Shown piece by piece: positions 55,743-64,000 of a DNA stretch of 64,000 nucleotides; position 1 is the first letter of the stretch; each line of letters starts with the position of its first letter. The DNA comes from JBCDGZ01 sp038750655 (GTDB lineage: Bacteria > Bacteroidota > Bacteroidia > Chitinophagales > Saprospiraceae), in NCBI GenBank assembly GCA_038750655.1, contig JBCDGZ010000006.1, positions 25,005 to 89,004 on the forward strand, given 5' to 3'. The notes beneath the pieces are model-generated. The model searched no databases, was not told the origin of the DNA, and saw nothing but the letters and a program-made list of their open reading frames with translations. Both the position numbers and the translations under genes were made by a program.

Positions 55743-56297
55743 ATGAGTACAATGGGATTTTTCAGAGAGAGTATCAAGAATATTAAAACGGTTGGCACAC
55801 TGACGAGAAGCTCGAAATTTTTGTGTAAAGGGATGGTTCGTCACGTTGACTTTAATCAGGCTAGAAGTATTGTTGAACTCGGTGCGGGAGATGGAGTGAT
55901 TACTGAATATATCCTAAAAGGAATGAAAAAGGACAGCCAACTGCTCTCCTTTGAAGTCAATGAATTTTTCTGCAAAAAACTTAGAAAAATTGGCCATCCA
56001 CAGCTCCATGTTATCGAAGACTCGGCGGAGAATATCCGCCAATATTTGGATCAGCTGAACATCAGAGAGGTCGATTATATCATTTCTGCGGTCCCCTTTG
56101 TCGCGCTCCCCGACGATCTGTCCTATCGAATTGTAGAAGAAAGCCACAAAGCCCTCAAGAAGGGGGGCTTGTTCATTCAGGTACACTATTCTTTGTTGAT
56201 GAAGAAGATGTACGAAAATGTTTTTGGTAATGTCGATGTCAACTTCGTTCCGCTCAATATTCCCCCAGCTTTTGTATTGGTGAGCGAGAAGCGCTAG
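55743..56297 (+). CDS. Class I SAM-dependent methyltransferase, phospholipid N-methyltransferase-like
   Basis: A 184-residue methyltransferase. Motif I is VELGAGDGVIT, motif II region LLSFEVNEFF, and the acidic-site block is VDYIISAVPFVALP. The preceding GTLTRSSKFLCKGMV resembles the membrane-proximal opening of PmtA-type phosphatidylethanolamine N-methyltransferases and rRNA dimethylase relatives. A lipid substrate is the most likely reading; a small-molecule substrate is possible. The convergent GHMP kinase gene ends 11 bp away. No co-directional partner is present. Confidence 0.82.
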   Translation: MSTMGFFRESIKNIKTVGTLTRSSKFLCKGMVRHVDFNQARSIVELGAGDGVITEYILKGMKKDSQLLSFEVNEFFCKKLRKIGHPQLHVIEDSAENIRQYLDQLNIREVDYIISAVPFVALPDDLSYRIVEESHKALKKGGLFIQVHYSLLMKKMYENVFGNVDVNFVPLNIPPAFVLVSEKR

Positions 56298-56308
56298 AAG
56301 CGTATTGA

Positions 56309-57247
56309 CTAATTGATGATTGGAATTAATTGATATTGGGAAAGTTCGCGCTGTGTGGCGTCCCAATCAGTGCTGAGCCCCAAAATAAACCCACCACCTC
56401 CGGCGCCGCAGAGCTTCAGCGAATAGGTGCTCCCCTCCTCCAATCCACGCTCCCAAATCCCCCTAAACTCCTCCAGAATCATCGGCCCAAAGTACTGCAA
56501 CTGCAAACGGCTAATTCCTGTGATGGTCTCCAGTAAAGCCGTCGTATCTCCCGCTAGAAAAGCAGCGATAGCTTGCTCGTTGAGTAGAATCAAGGGAGCT
56601 ACACCGTGCTGTTCGAAGGTAGGGTCCTGGCAGCATTGCAGGAAATGCTGAACCAGTGGTTCGGTTTGGCGGGCAATGCCGGTGTCGATGAGAAATAAGG
56701 TGGCCGCGGGTAAGGCTTCGGGGAGGCGGCAGGGCTGTAGGTCACCCGAAGGGACGAGTAGCAACGGTTGCTGGGTGTAGCATACCAGCGGGTCGATGCC
56801 GGAGCTGCTGCCGTGAAAGAAGCCCTCGAGTTGCGCCAGTTGCTGTTTGAGTACGGCGAGTTGCTTTTCGTGCTTCTGACCAAAGCGGCCCAAGAGGGCT
56901 GCACAAAGTGCCCCGGAGCTGCCGGTGCCATAGCCTCTGGGGATGCTGGACTGGAAATAGAGCCCTTGTTCTAGTTCTTCATTGAAGCGTTGGAGGTCGA
57001 GAGGGGCGAGCAGATCGCCGGTACGCTGCCATTGCATTAGCTGGGCCGCCCACAGGGGTAGCTGCTGTTGCAGCTCCTCGCGGGAGGTCTCGGGGGCCGC
57101 CCAGCGCCATTGGCCGCTGTACAGGTCGAGGGGCATCGCCAGGGCGGAGCCTCCTTTAATGATAATGTATTCGCCGAATAGCAATAATTTGCCGGGATAG
57201 CGGATTGCTTCTTCTTTATGCGGATTTGTCACAAACATTTGATCCAT
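56309..57247 (-). CDS. GHMP-family kinase, mevalonate kinase-like
   Basis: A 312-residue GHMP kinase. RYPGKLLLFGEYIIIKGGSA is the N-terminal motif, IPRGYGTGSSGAL the ATP-binding loop and LCGAGGGGFI the C-terminal glycine-rich motif. The sequence best suits mevalonate kinase or a closely related mevalonate-pathway kinase, because the opening GEYIIIKGGSAL is of the mevalonate/phosphomevalonate type. Bacteroidota with a mevalonate route carry such a gene; none of the other pathway genes is visible in this window. It diverges from mfd, with starts 47 bp apart. Confidence 0.75.
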   Translation of the reverse strand: MDQMFVTNPHKEEAIRYPGKLLLFGEYIIIKGGSALAMPLDLYSGQWRWAAPETSREELQQQLPLWAAQLMQWQRTGDLLAPLDLQRFNEELEQGLYFQSSIPRGYGTGSSGALCAALLGRFGQKHEKQLAVLKQQLAQLEGFFHGSSSGIDPLVCYTQQPLLLVPSGDLQPCRLPEALPAATLFLIDTGIARQTEPLVQHFLQCCQDPTFEQHGVAPLILLNEQAIAAFLAGDTTALLETITGISRLQLQYFGPMILEEFRGIWERGLEEGSTYSLKLCGAGGGGFILGLSTDWDATQRELSQYQLIPIIN

Positions 57248-57282
57248 CAGTGCGTTAATATAATCATGTTCTAAGGATTATT

Positions 57283-57290
57283 TATCTTCG
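57283..57290 (+). promoter_or_regulatory. -7 box abutting the mfd start
   Basis: TATCTTCG matches TAnnTTTG at all but one base and ends 4 bp before the GTG start at 57295. The transcript would start at or next to the start codon, so the mRNA may be leaderless. Confidence 0.45.
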
Positions 57291-57294
57291 CATC

Positions 57295-60200
57295 GTGAGT
57301 AATTTGAGTAAATTGTTGGAGCTGTATCGCGACGACGAGCGGGTTCAACAAATAGTAGAGGCATTTAAAGAGGACACTCCTGCCCGTATACAATTAGACG
57401 GACTGGTAGGAGCGCAGGAAGCCTTTGCCCTGACTGGAGCCTATCTGGCTGATCCTCGTACTTATCTAATTATGGCCATCGACAAGGAGGAAGCGGCTTA
57501 TTTACAAAATAACCTCAGCAGCCTCTTTGACAAAAAGCCTGTTCACTTTTTCCCCGATTCCTTCAAGCGCCCTATGTTCTTCTCCGAGTTGAACAATAGT
57601 AATGTGCTGCAGCGAACAGAGGTAATCAACAAAGTGACTACGGCAACTGCCCTGGGCAATATTATTGTCACCTATCCGGAAGCTGTCTTCGAAAAAGTAG
57701 TAGCCCCCGACGTATTGGATGAAACCCGCATTGATATTACCATCAATGAGTCTACCGATGTCGATTCCCTGATTGAGGTGTTGGTGGAATACGGTTTTGA
57801 GCGGGTCGATTTCGTTTACGAGCCAGGCCAGTTTTCAATTCGTGGAGGCATCGTTGATATTTTCTCCTACGGTAATGAATGGCCCTATCGGGTGGAGCTT
57901 TTTGATGATGAGGTGGAAAGTATTCGAACCTTCGATCCGACAACGCAGCTCTCTAAGCTCAATATTTCCAAGGTCGCTATTGTTCCTAACATCAATACTC
58001 GCTTCTCTCGCGATCAGAAGGTGTCGCTGTTTCAAGTATTGCCGAAGAATAGCATTGTTTGTATCAAAGACTATCAGGTCCTGTTGGATAAATTGCAACA
58101 GTGCTTTGAGAAAGCCGAAGACTATGCCCAGCGTATCTCAGCTATTGATGAAACCGAGTTGGCGGAGGTATTTAAAGAGCGGGCCTTCATTCTACCTGGA
58201 GATGTGGTGGCAGACATTTCTGATTTTTCTACTATCGCCCTCAGCAAGGGTTTACAGCCTTTTCCGACCGAAAAGCGCATTGAATTCTCCGCTCGTCCAC
58301 AGCCCAGCTTCAATAAGAATTTTAGTCTTTTAATCGGGAATTTGAACGAGAATACGGCTGCGAAAGTCGAGAATTATATTTTCACGGATAATCCTCGTCA
58401 GATTGAACGCTTCTACTCGATTTTCGAAGATTTGGAGGCCAACGTACAGTTCCATCCCATCAATAAGGCCCTCAATCAGGGATTCGTTGATCGTAACTTG
58501 AATGTTGCTTGCTACACTGATCATCAGATTTTTGAGCGTTTTCATAAATACAAACTGCGCCGAGGCTTCACCAAAGACCAAGCCCTCAATTTACGGCTGC
58601 TGCGCGAGCTGCGGCCCGGCGATTTTGTAACGCACATCGATCATGGCGTCGGGCGCTATTCCGGCTTGGAACGCATCGATATTAACGGCCATGTGCAGGA
58701 GTCTGTACGTCTGATTTACAAGAATAATGATGTGCTTTACGTGAGTATCAATTCGCTGCACAAAATTTCTAAGTATGTCGGCAAGGAAGGGACAGCGCCT
58801 AAGCTCAATAAGCTGGGCTCAGATACTTGGAAAAACCTCAAGCGCAAGACCAAGAAAAAGGTCAAGGATATTGCCAGCGAATTGATTAAGCTCTATGCGC
58901 AGCGGAAGGCTTCGGAAGGCTTTGCTTTTCAGAAAGATGGCTACTTACAAAATGAGCTGGAAGCTTCTTTCATCTACGAAGATACACCCGATCAATTCAA
59001 GGCCACCCAAAGCGTCAAGGAAGACATGGAAAAGGCGTATCCGATGGACCGTCTGATTTGTGGAGATGTAGGGTTTGGGAAAACAGAAATCGCCGTTCGA
59101 GCGGCCTTTAAGGCCGTCGTTGGAGGCAAGCAAGTCGCCATCCTAGTACCGACGACCATTCTAGCTTTGCAGCATTATAAAACCTTTGGCGAGCGGGTTC
59201 AGGAATTTGGAATTACGGTCGATTATGTCAATCGCTTCCGCAGCCACCGCGAACGACGCATCATTTTTGAAAAACTAAAAGCGGGAGAAATTGACATCAT
59301 TATTGGGACACACGGATTGTTGAATAAAGAAGTGGGCTTTAAAGATTTGGGCTTATTAGTGATTGATGAGGAGCAAAAATTCGGCGTTGCCGCCAAAGAA
59401 AAGCTGCGGAATCTTAAGGTCAATGTTGATACCTTAACCCTGACAGCCACTCCTATCCCGAGAACCATGCAGTTCTCCCTGATGGCTGCTCGCGACCTTT
59501 CTGTCATCCGCACCCCACCCCCCAATCGGCAACCTATCCATACCGAAATCCGAGTCTTCAGCGACGAACTGGTTCGAGATGCCGTTTATTACGAAATCAA
59601 CCGGGGAGGACAGGTCTTCTTCGTTCACAATCGGGTGAAATCCCTGCCAGACATCACGGCGATGGTGCGGCGGATGTGCCCCGAGGCCCACATCACTTCG
59701 GCCCACGGGCAGATGGATGCCAAGAAGCTGGAGAAAACCCTGCTTGACTTCATCGAAGGGCACTACGATGTGCTGATTTGTACCAATATCATCGAAACGG
59801 GGCTGGACATTCCGAACGCCAATACCATTATTATCAATAATGCGAATCAGTTTGGGATGAGCGATCTGCATCAGCTGCGGGGGAGGGTTGGCCGCTCTAA
59901 TCGCAAGGCCTTCTGCTACCTTTTCAGCCCGCCTATGTCTACACTGACTTCAGATGCACGCAAGCGCCTGCGCGCGCTGGAAGAGTTCTCCGACCTGGGC
60001 AGCGGCTTCAACATCGCTATGCGCGATCTAGACATCCGTGGGGCGGGCAACCTATTGGGGGCCGAGCAAAGTGGCTTCATCACCGACATCGGCTACGAGA
60101 CCTATCAGAAAATTCTCGAAGAGGCCATGCAAGAATTGAAAGAGACGAAGTTCAAAGAGCTGTTCAAAGAAGAGTTGGAAAAAGAGCGCGACTATGTTCG

Positions 60201-60678
60201 GGATGTGAACATCGAAACGGACATCGAAATGCTGATTCCGGATGATTATGTCAACAATATTCAAGAGCGCCTCAATCTTTATACCGAGCTGGACCAGATT
60301 GACAGCGAGGAGGACATCCGGAAGTTTGGCGAGCGCCTAATTGACCGCTTTGGCAAACTACCCCGAGAGGTCCTGGAGCTTTTCGAGGGACTGCGCCTGC
60401 GCTGGGTCTGCCGTCAACTGGGCTTCGAGCGCCTGACCTTGAAGAGCCGCAAACTGCGCTGCTACTTTATCAGCAATGCCCAGTCGCCTTTCTTCGAGAC
60501 GCCACTTTTCAACGGCATCTTGCAGTATGTCGCGACGCACGGGCAGCAGGAGGGCTGGACCTTCAAAAAGTCGACCCGCTACTTCCTGTTAGTACGCGAT
60601 GGCGTCCATTCGCTCAAAGAATCAAGAAAAATACTGATTGCTCTGCAAGAGACGCTCAAGGCTGTACCGGCCAAATAG
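57295..60678 (+). CDS. mfd: Transcription-repair coupling factor Mfd
   Basis: A 1127-residue protein of normal length for Bacteroidota Mfd. The UvrB-like N-terminal module is followed by the RNA-polymerase-binding domain (LRPGDFVTHIDHGVGRYSGL, ~440-465) and the RecG-type motor: Walker A GDVGFGKT (590-597), DEEQ box (691-694) and the GRVGRSNRKAF motif VI region. The TRCF C-terminal domain closes the chain. Mfd removes stalled RNA polymerase at lesions and recruits UvrA. GTG 57295 is used, because no ATG occurs before the conserved N-terminus and a promoter box ends just upstream. It diverges from the GHMP kinase gene. Confidence 0.97.
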   Translation: MSNLSKLLELYRDDERVQQIVEAFKEDTPARIQLDGLVGAQEAFALTGAYLADPRTYLIMAIDKEEAAYLQNNLSSLFDKKPVHFFPDSFKRPMFFSELNNSNVLQRTEVINKVTTATALGNIIVTYPEAVFEKVVAPDVLDETRIDITINESTDVDSLIEVLVEYGFERVDFVYEPGQFSIRGGIVDIFSYGNEWPYRVELFDDEVESIRTFDPTTQLSKLNISKVAIVPNINTRFSRDQKVSLFQVLPKNSIVCIKDYQVLLDKLQQCFEKAEDYAQRISAIDETELAEVFKERAFILPGDVVADISDFSTIALSKGLQPFPTEKRIEFSARPQPSFNKNFSLLIGNLNENTAAKVENYIFTDNPRQIERFYSIFEDLEANVQFHPINKALNQGFVDRNLNVACYTDHQIFERFHKYKLRRGFTKDQALNLRLLRELRPGDFVTHIDHGVGRYSGLERIDINGHVQESVRLIYKNNDVLYVSINSLHKISKYVGKEGTAPKLNKLGSDTWKNLKRKTKKKVKDIASELIKLYAQRKASEGFAFQKDGYLQNELEASFIYEDTPDQFKATQSVKEDMEKAYPMDRLICGDVGFGKTEIAVRAAFKAVVGGKQVAILVPTTILALQHYKTFGERVQEFGITVDYVNRFRSHRERRIIFEKLKAGEIDIIIGTHGLLNKEVGFKDLGLLVIDEEQKFGVAAKEKLRNLKVNVDTLTLTATPIPRTMQFSLMAARDLSVIRTPPPNRQPIHTEIRVFSDELVRDAVYYEINRGGQVFFVHNRVKSLPDITAMVRRMCPEAHITSAHGQMDAKKLEKTLLDFIEGHYDVLICTNIIETGLDIPNANTIIINNANQFGMSDLHQLRGRVGRSNRKAFCYLFSPPMSTLTSDARKRLRALEEFSDLGSGFNIAMRDLDIRGAGNLLGAEQSGFITDIGYETYQKILEEAMQELKETKFKELFKEELEKERDYVRDVNIETDIEMLIPDDYVNNIQERLNLYTELDQIDSEEDIRKFGERLIDRFGKLPREVLELFEGLRLRWVCRQLGFERLTLKSRKLRCYFISNAQSPFFETPLFNGILQYVATHGQQEGWTFKKSTRYFLLVRDGVHSLKESRKILIALQETLKAVPAK

Positions 60679-60747
60679 AACTGCGCTATTGTCCTATCCG
60701 AAACAAAGTTTTCCCCCTTACAGTCGGCATCATAGAGGGATTGCTAT

Positions 60748-60755
60748 TATCTTTG
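60748..60755 (+). promoter_or_regulatory. Consensus -7 box for the DUF2911 gene
   Basis: TATCTTTG is an exact TAnnTTTG. It lies after an in-frame TTG at 60741, so that TTG cannot be the start; ATG 60783 (or 60804) is about 20-40 nt downstream of the predicted transcription start. Confidence 0.6.
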
Positions 60756-60782
60756 GAGTTTTGTGAACCACTAAAAGTAGAA

Positions 60783-61670
60783 ATGTATATGTACAATGCG
60801 AAAATGATTAAAACGCCACTTTTATTAATGCTGATGATGTGTTTCGGCATCCTGGCCTACGGCCAGCCCAATCTGCCTCGGAAAAGTCCGAAAGCCAGCA
60901 CTTCCTACACCGTTGGTCTGACGGATATTACCGTTGCTTACTCTAGCCCTTCTGTCAATGGGCGAGCGATCTGGGGAGAGCTGGAAGCCTGGGATAAGCT
61001 GTGGCGCGCGGGGGCCAATGAGGCGACGACGATTGAGTTCAGCACGGATGCTGTAATTGAAGGGCAACCCTTGCCCAAGGGTAAATACTCCTTCTTTGTG
61101 ATCCCTAAAGAGACGGGAAAGTGGACGGTAATTTTTAATAAAATAGCAGACCAATGGGGCGCTTATCAGTACGACGAAAAGCAAGATGCGCTGCGTGTAG
61201 ACATCGCTCCTAAGATGGTCAAAGTGAGTGAGGAGCGGTTGAGCTACCGCATCGTGGATCAAGGGATTGACAAAGGCTATATCCGATTGGGTTGGGAGAA
61301 GATGCGCCTTTATGTTCGCTTCAGAGTGAAGTACCTCGATGAGGCCATTGCTAGTGTTGAGGCGGCAGTTGCTGGTGGAGGGGACAAAGTTTGGACTTTC
61401 TACGCTCAAGGGGCGGAGTTCTTGCTCGATGCTAAGAAAGAGATGAAGAAAGCACAAGAGTGGGCCGATAAATCTACGGAGCTTTTTGGTCACTCCTGGA
61501 ATTGGTGGATCAAAGCTCAGGTTGATGCGGCCAATGGCGATTATAAGAGTGCGGTTGCCAGTGCAGCCAAGTCGGCAGAGATGGCCGCGGCTAACGAGAA
61601 AGATCGTTTTTACGATAGTGCAAAAACGGAAATTGAGAACGCAGTGACGGAGTGGAAATCGAAGTCCTAA
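60783..61670 (+). CDS. DUF2911 domain-containing exported protein
   Basis: A 295-residue exported protein. ATG 60783 or the next one, 60804 (MIKTPLLLMLMMCFGILAYG), is the start; the second gives the cleanest signal peptide. The mature part holds PRKSPKASTSYTVGLTDI and VAYSSPSVNGRAIWGELE, then AGANEATTIEFSTD and YSFFVIPKETGKWTVIFNK: the DUF2911 signature, a beta-sandwich family of unknown function that is widespread in Bacteroidota. The C-terminal ~110 residues are helical and repeat-like (AIASVEAAVAGGG, AQEWADKSTELFG), possibly TPR-type. A consensus promoter box lies just upstream and a clear terminator follows, so it is a single-gene unit. Confidence 0.88.
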   Translation: MYMYNAKMIKTPLLLMLMMCFGILAYGQPNLPRKSPKASTSYTVGLTDITVAYSSPSVNGRAIWGELEAWDKLWRAGANEATTIEFSTDAVIEGQPLPKGKYSFFVIPKETGKWTVIFNKIADQWGAYQYDEKQDALRVDIAPKMVKVSEERLSYRIVDQGIDKGYIRLGWEKMRLYVRFRVKYLDEAIASVEAAVAGGGDKVWTFYAQGAEFLLDAKKEMKKAQEWADKSTELFGHSWNWWIKAQVDAANGDYKSAVASAAKSAEMAAANEKDRFYDSAKTEIENAVTEWKSKS

Positions 61671-61695
61671 CGTTCGCAATTAAGTAACTGTTTAT

Positions 61696-61734
61696 AAAGC
61701 GGTGAATTTCGGAAATCGGAATTCACCGCTTTTC
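61696..61734 (+). terminator. Rho-independent terminator after the DUF2911 gene
   Basis: AAAGCGGTGAATTTC (61696-61710) pairs with GGAATTCACCGCTTT (61718-61732) with one G-U pair and a 7-base loop, followed by TTCC. Confidence 0.85.
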
Positions 61735-61804
61735 CTTTGCTCCTTACCCCAACCTTTTGGCAGGGCTCCTCTGTCTATTCTGATAGAATCAACAATGAAA
61801 GGTC

Positions 61805-63103
61805 ATGTCAGTATACAAACTATTTTCCGGACTTTTACTTTGTCTTTTACTGCTGCAAGGTTGTGGTAGTGATGATGATCTGCCTAGCTTCGGGGAGGTC
61901 AAGCCTGTAGAAATAAACCGGGCTCATTTTTCTGCGCTTCCTTTCGCTGGCCTTGGCCTGCACTTGATCTTGTCTTCTCCGGAGGGAAATGTGCTGAGTT
62001 GCCAGTCGATTAGTGGAGACACCACCATTGTTATTCCAGATGATATTTTGAATACGGAGGGAGGTTATCATCTTACTTTGAGTAGCTATTACGTCAATGA
62101 TTTTCCAGTGAATGGCCAGCTCTCTGACGGCATCAGTCTTATTACTTATACCCATTTGAAAATACCAGAATTGAGCTTTAGTTTTCCGGGGTTTACCCCT
62201 CCGCCGTTCACGACCAACTCTCCCGCTATTTGGGCCAGCTTGGATGCGGAGCAGGAGGACATCGAGTATTTTTCCATTAGTTCTTCGGTATACAGTATTT
62301 CTAGTTACCTACCTGGCAGGCAGCGGGTTTATATGGCTGATCAGACGGGCGATATTATGGTATTGTTAAAATTGAAGGCCGAAGAAGAATGGCGTTTTGC
62401 TTATTTTGAAAATTTGCCTGCCGTTACGGATCTTCTCATTCAACCGGAGAGCTTGGATAAAATTCCAGCAAAAAATATTGAGATTCCTGCTGGCTTTACG
62501 GTAGAATGGGGGCAACTTCTTGGTATCACGGAATGTGAGATGCCTAACAAAGATTTTGTCTTGCAATCATTTGCTGGTGCTGCCCCTGGGGCCTTGGGTA
62601 GCGCCGCTCTTCCCAATCTCTTTGAGCAATTTTCCAGCAACCTTATCCTCAGAGACGAGGATCGCAGCTATCAATTGACCCAGCTAGGGGAGCAGCTGAC
62701 TGAATTCCTCCCCAGCCCAATTAACTTTAGCCCCGGCGATCGCAACGTCCGCAACTTCGAGCTGTCTAGCCTCTCCGGCTTCACCGTCTTTCGCGGCGAG
62801 TGGAGTGCCAACCCCAACAACGAGCTGCGGGTGCATGAGCTACACTGGCAGGTTTGGGGCGAATTCCCTGAAATCTTTCGAGGGCCTGCCCTCCCTGGCT
62901 GTCTGACTGATCAGCACGACTGGCTCCCCCTCGCCGAGTCCAAACTCGATCTGATTCGATTGGCGCAATACCAAAATAGTACACTGGAAAATTACAGTGA
63001 TTTTCTGGAATTCCGTCTCAGTAATGAGCGAGGTAATACCAGCTGTCGAACCTTCAATCTCGATGGCCCCGGCCGCGAGGAAATCCGCACCAAAGAATAT
63101 TAA
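61805..63103 (+). CDS. Hypothetical lipoprotein
   Basis: A 432-residue lipoprotein with a textbook lipobox (LLQGC, lipidated C20) after MSVYKLFSGLLLCLLL. The mature chain has a short acidic spacer (GSDDDLPSFGE) and then a long beta-rich region with no repeat or motif I recognise; the composition (many Ser, Leu, Phe and Pro) suggests an outer-membrane-attached or surface protein. Two Cys near the C-terminus (LPGCLTDQHD and TSCRTFN) may pair. It overlaps the stop codon of the convergent Uma2 gene by 4 bp. Confidence 0.7.
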   Translation: MSVYKLFSGLLLCLLLLQGCGSDDDLPSFGEVKPVEINRAHFSALPFAGLGLHLILSSPEGNVLSCQSISGDTTIVIPDDILNTEGGYHLTLSSYYVNDFPVNGQLSDGISLITYTHLKIPELSFSFPGFTPPPFTTNSPAIWASLDAEQEDIEYFSISSSVYSISSYLPGRQRVYMADQTGDIMVLLKLKAEEEWRFAYFENLPAVTDLLIQPESLDKIPAKNIEIPAGFTVEWGQLLGITECEMPNKDFVLQSFAGAAPGALGSAALPNLFEQFSSNLILRDEDRSYQLTQLGEQLTEFLPSPINFSPGDRNVRNFELSSLSGFTVFRGEWSANPNNELRVHELHWQVWGEFPEIFRGPALPGCLTDQHDWLPLAESKLDLIRLAQYQNSTLENYSDFLEFRLSNERGNTSCRTFNLDGPGREEIRTKEY

Positions 63104-63762
63104 TAAGCTTTTTGCGGCAAAATAATATGATCGTTCTCCTCTTCAGAGTAGACGATGCGTCCTTCTTTGACCATATCCTGAAAGGGGAAAATATCCGAGA
63201 GTTCAATGACCAACTCCGGCAAAACCTCAGAAGCTACTTTATCCTCCAATCCAAAATGCTGCGCTGGCCCGTACTTTCCTGCTGCATTCAACTGGTAAGT
63301 TAGCAGGCGCTGTTGAATGGGATAAAAAATCCAATATTCCTGGACTCCCGCTGCTTCGTAGAGTTCAAACTTCTGTCGGGTATCGTACCTCGTAGAGCTA
63401 GGCGACAAGACCTCGATAAGCCATTCCGGGGGGCCAACGCAGCCCCGTTTATCCAGCTTGCTAGTATCGCAAATGACCGAGATGTCTGGCTGCACTACTG
63501 TGGTGATCTTATCATCACTTCGCTGCGAAGGAGGCAGTGGTAGTCGTACGTCAAAAGGCGCAGGAAAGACCTCACAAGGTCTGGTTTCCAAGTAGTTTCC
63601 AATTTTAAGTATTAATTGCCTCAGTAAAGCTTGATGAAACAAATTTGGCGCGGAGAGCTTGAAAATCTTCCCACGAATCAGCTCAACACGCTCCTGAAAA
63701 GTCCAGCTAAAGTAGTCGGCGTAAGTGTACAATCGACTGAGGTCCAGGTCTTCAAATTTCAT
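63100..63762 (-). CDS. Uma2-family (DUF820) putative endonuclease-fold protein
   Basis: A 220-residue protein. The start is ATG 63762 (MKFEDLDLSRLYTYADYF); the open frame continues upstream into the neighbouring copy's sequence but this part is not coding. The PD-(D/E)xK core is visible: ERVELIRGKIFKLSAPN, VQPDISVICD and WLIEVLSPSSTRYD, followed by FELYEAAGVQEYWIFYP. Uma2 proteins are predicted nucleases that occur in many copies in cyanobacteria and Bacteroidota; function and targets are not established. The next gene upstream on the same strand is a near-identical copy at its 3' end. Confidence 0.88.
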   Translation of the reverse strand: MKFEDLDLSRLYTYADYFSWTFQERVELIRGKIFKLSAPNLFHQALLRQLILKIGNYLETRPCEVFPAPFDVRLPLPPSQRSDDKITTVVQPDISVICDTSKLDKRGCVGPPEWLIEVLSPSSTRYDTRQKFELYEAAGVQEYWIFYPIQQRLLTYQLNAAGKYGPAQHFGLEDKVASEVLPELVIELSDIFPFQDMVKEGRIVYSEEENDHIILPQKAY

Positions 63763-64000
63763 AGTGGTAAACTTTGTCAGAGTAGCTCTAAGAAGCTTTC
63801 TGTGGTAAGATAATATGATCATTTTCCTCTTTGCAGTAGACGATGCGTCCTTTCTTGACCATATCCTGAAAGGGGAAAATATCCGAAAGATCAATAACCA
63901 ACTCCGGCAAAACCTCAGAAGCTACTTTATCCTCCAATCCAAAATGCTGCGCTGGCCCGTACTTTCCTGCTGCATTCAACTGGTAGGTTAGCAGGCGCTG
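63107..64000. repeat. 688-bp tandem repeat covering the 3' ends of the two Uma2 genes
   Basis: 63121-63312 and 63809-64000 are near-identical with a 688-bp offset (GACGATGCGT starts at 63151 and 63839). Stretches of ~100 bp differ at a single base. The second repeat unit continues beyond the window. Confidence 0.85.
63788..64000 (-). CDS. Uma2-family protein, second tandem copy (truncated by the window edge)
   Basis: Only the C-terminal 70 residues are inside the window; the start lies beyond 64000. The visible end (NAAGKYGPAQHFGLEDKVAS, then PELVIDLSDIFPFQDMVK) is the same as the first copy's except for a few substitutions, e.g. IELSD to VIDLSD-type changes and EGRIVYSEE to KGRIVYCKE. Stop codon 25 bp before the first copy's ATG, so they are read in one direction, probably one transcript. 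Confidence 0.85.
   Translation of the reverse strand, partial: QRLLTYQLNAAGKYGPAQHFGLEDKVASEVLPELVIDLSDIFPFQDMVKKGRIVYCKEENDHIILPQKAS

Noticed and set aside
63112..63813. Open frames on the plus strand opposite the Uma2 gene
   Set aside because: They are antisense shadows of a well-supported gene on the other strand.
63763..63894. N-terminal extension of the first Uma2 gene (44 codons)
   Set aside because: It runs into the 3' end of the second copy and has no family character; MKFEDLDLS is the normal start.
1..64000. tRNA, rRNA, CRISPR array, insertion sequence or phage gene
   Set aside because: No cloverleaf-like inverted repeats ending in CCA, repeat-spacer pattern, transposase or phage structural gene was seen on either strand; a covariance search was not possible here.

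Overview
The window reads as chromosomal DNA of a member of the Bacteroidota, most likely a gliding Saprospiria-type organism (Lewinella / Haliscomenobacter / Saprospira lineage). That placement is inferred from family content: a SprA/Sov type IX secretion (T9SS) translocon, a PorV-family protein, a TonB-dependent receptor, a MurF-alanine racemase fusion, an RprX/RprY-type two-component pair, an OmpA/TPR/PD40 protein, and repeated Bacteroidota-type -7 promoter boxes (TAnnTTTG) instead of sigma-70 boxes. The genus cannot be fixed by reading alone. I saw no rRNA, tRNA, CRISPR array, insertion sequence or prophage.

Layout. 1-11.3 kb is a surface/secretion block: the 3' end of a TonB-dependent receptor, a 1323-residue secreted protein with a T9SS/FlgD-like C-terminal domain, a PorV-like barrel, then a full-length paralogue of the secreted protein, with strong terminators after the PorV gene and after the paralogue. 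11.5-14.8 kb holds greA, a HIT hydrolase, ruvC (minus strand), a flippase-like membrane protein and a DUF3108 protein. 15.1-21.2 kb is one giant exported YD/RHS-repeat protein with a private C-terminal tail. 21.5-26.9 kb carries DUF4230, rhodanese, two consecutive POT peptide transporters and a small membrane protein.

26.9-36.0 kb is read leftward: purD, then murF-alr, then a three-gene run of SurA/parvulin-type periplasmic folding factors with its own promoter, then a lipoprotein. purD and ruvA diverge from a 69-bp promoter region. ruvA is followed by the 2507-residue SprA gene (37.0-44.5 kb), then a histidine kinase / response regulator pair. 47.3-49.8 kb (minus) is ftsH and rsfS, divergent from birA, cinA, a 2-oxoacid dehydrogenase E2 and the OmpA/TPR/PD40 protein. 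55.7-63.1 kb has a small methyltransferase, a GHMP kinase (minus), mfd, a DUF2911 protein and a lipoprotein. The window ends in two tandem Uma2-family genes, the second cut by the edge.

Functional reading. Much of the window serves the cell envelope: outer-membrane protein folding (the SurA-like run), T9SS export (SprA, PorV-like protein, candidate cargo), peptidoglycan precursors (MurF-Alr), membrane proteolysis (FtsH) and peptide import (POT pair). The rest is core nucleic-acid housekeeping (GreA, RuvA, RuvC, Mfd). The least explained items are the duplicated giant secreted proteins around the PorV-like gene, the RHS protein whose tail lacks an obvious immunity partner, the lysine/glycine-rich insert in SprA, the cysteine cluster in the kinase sensor domain, and the near-identical Uma2 tandem repeat.
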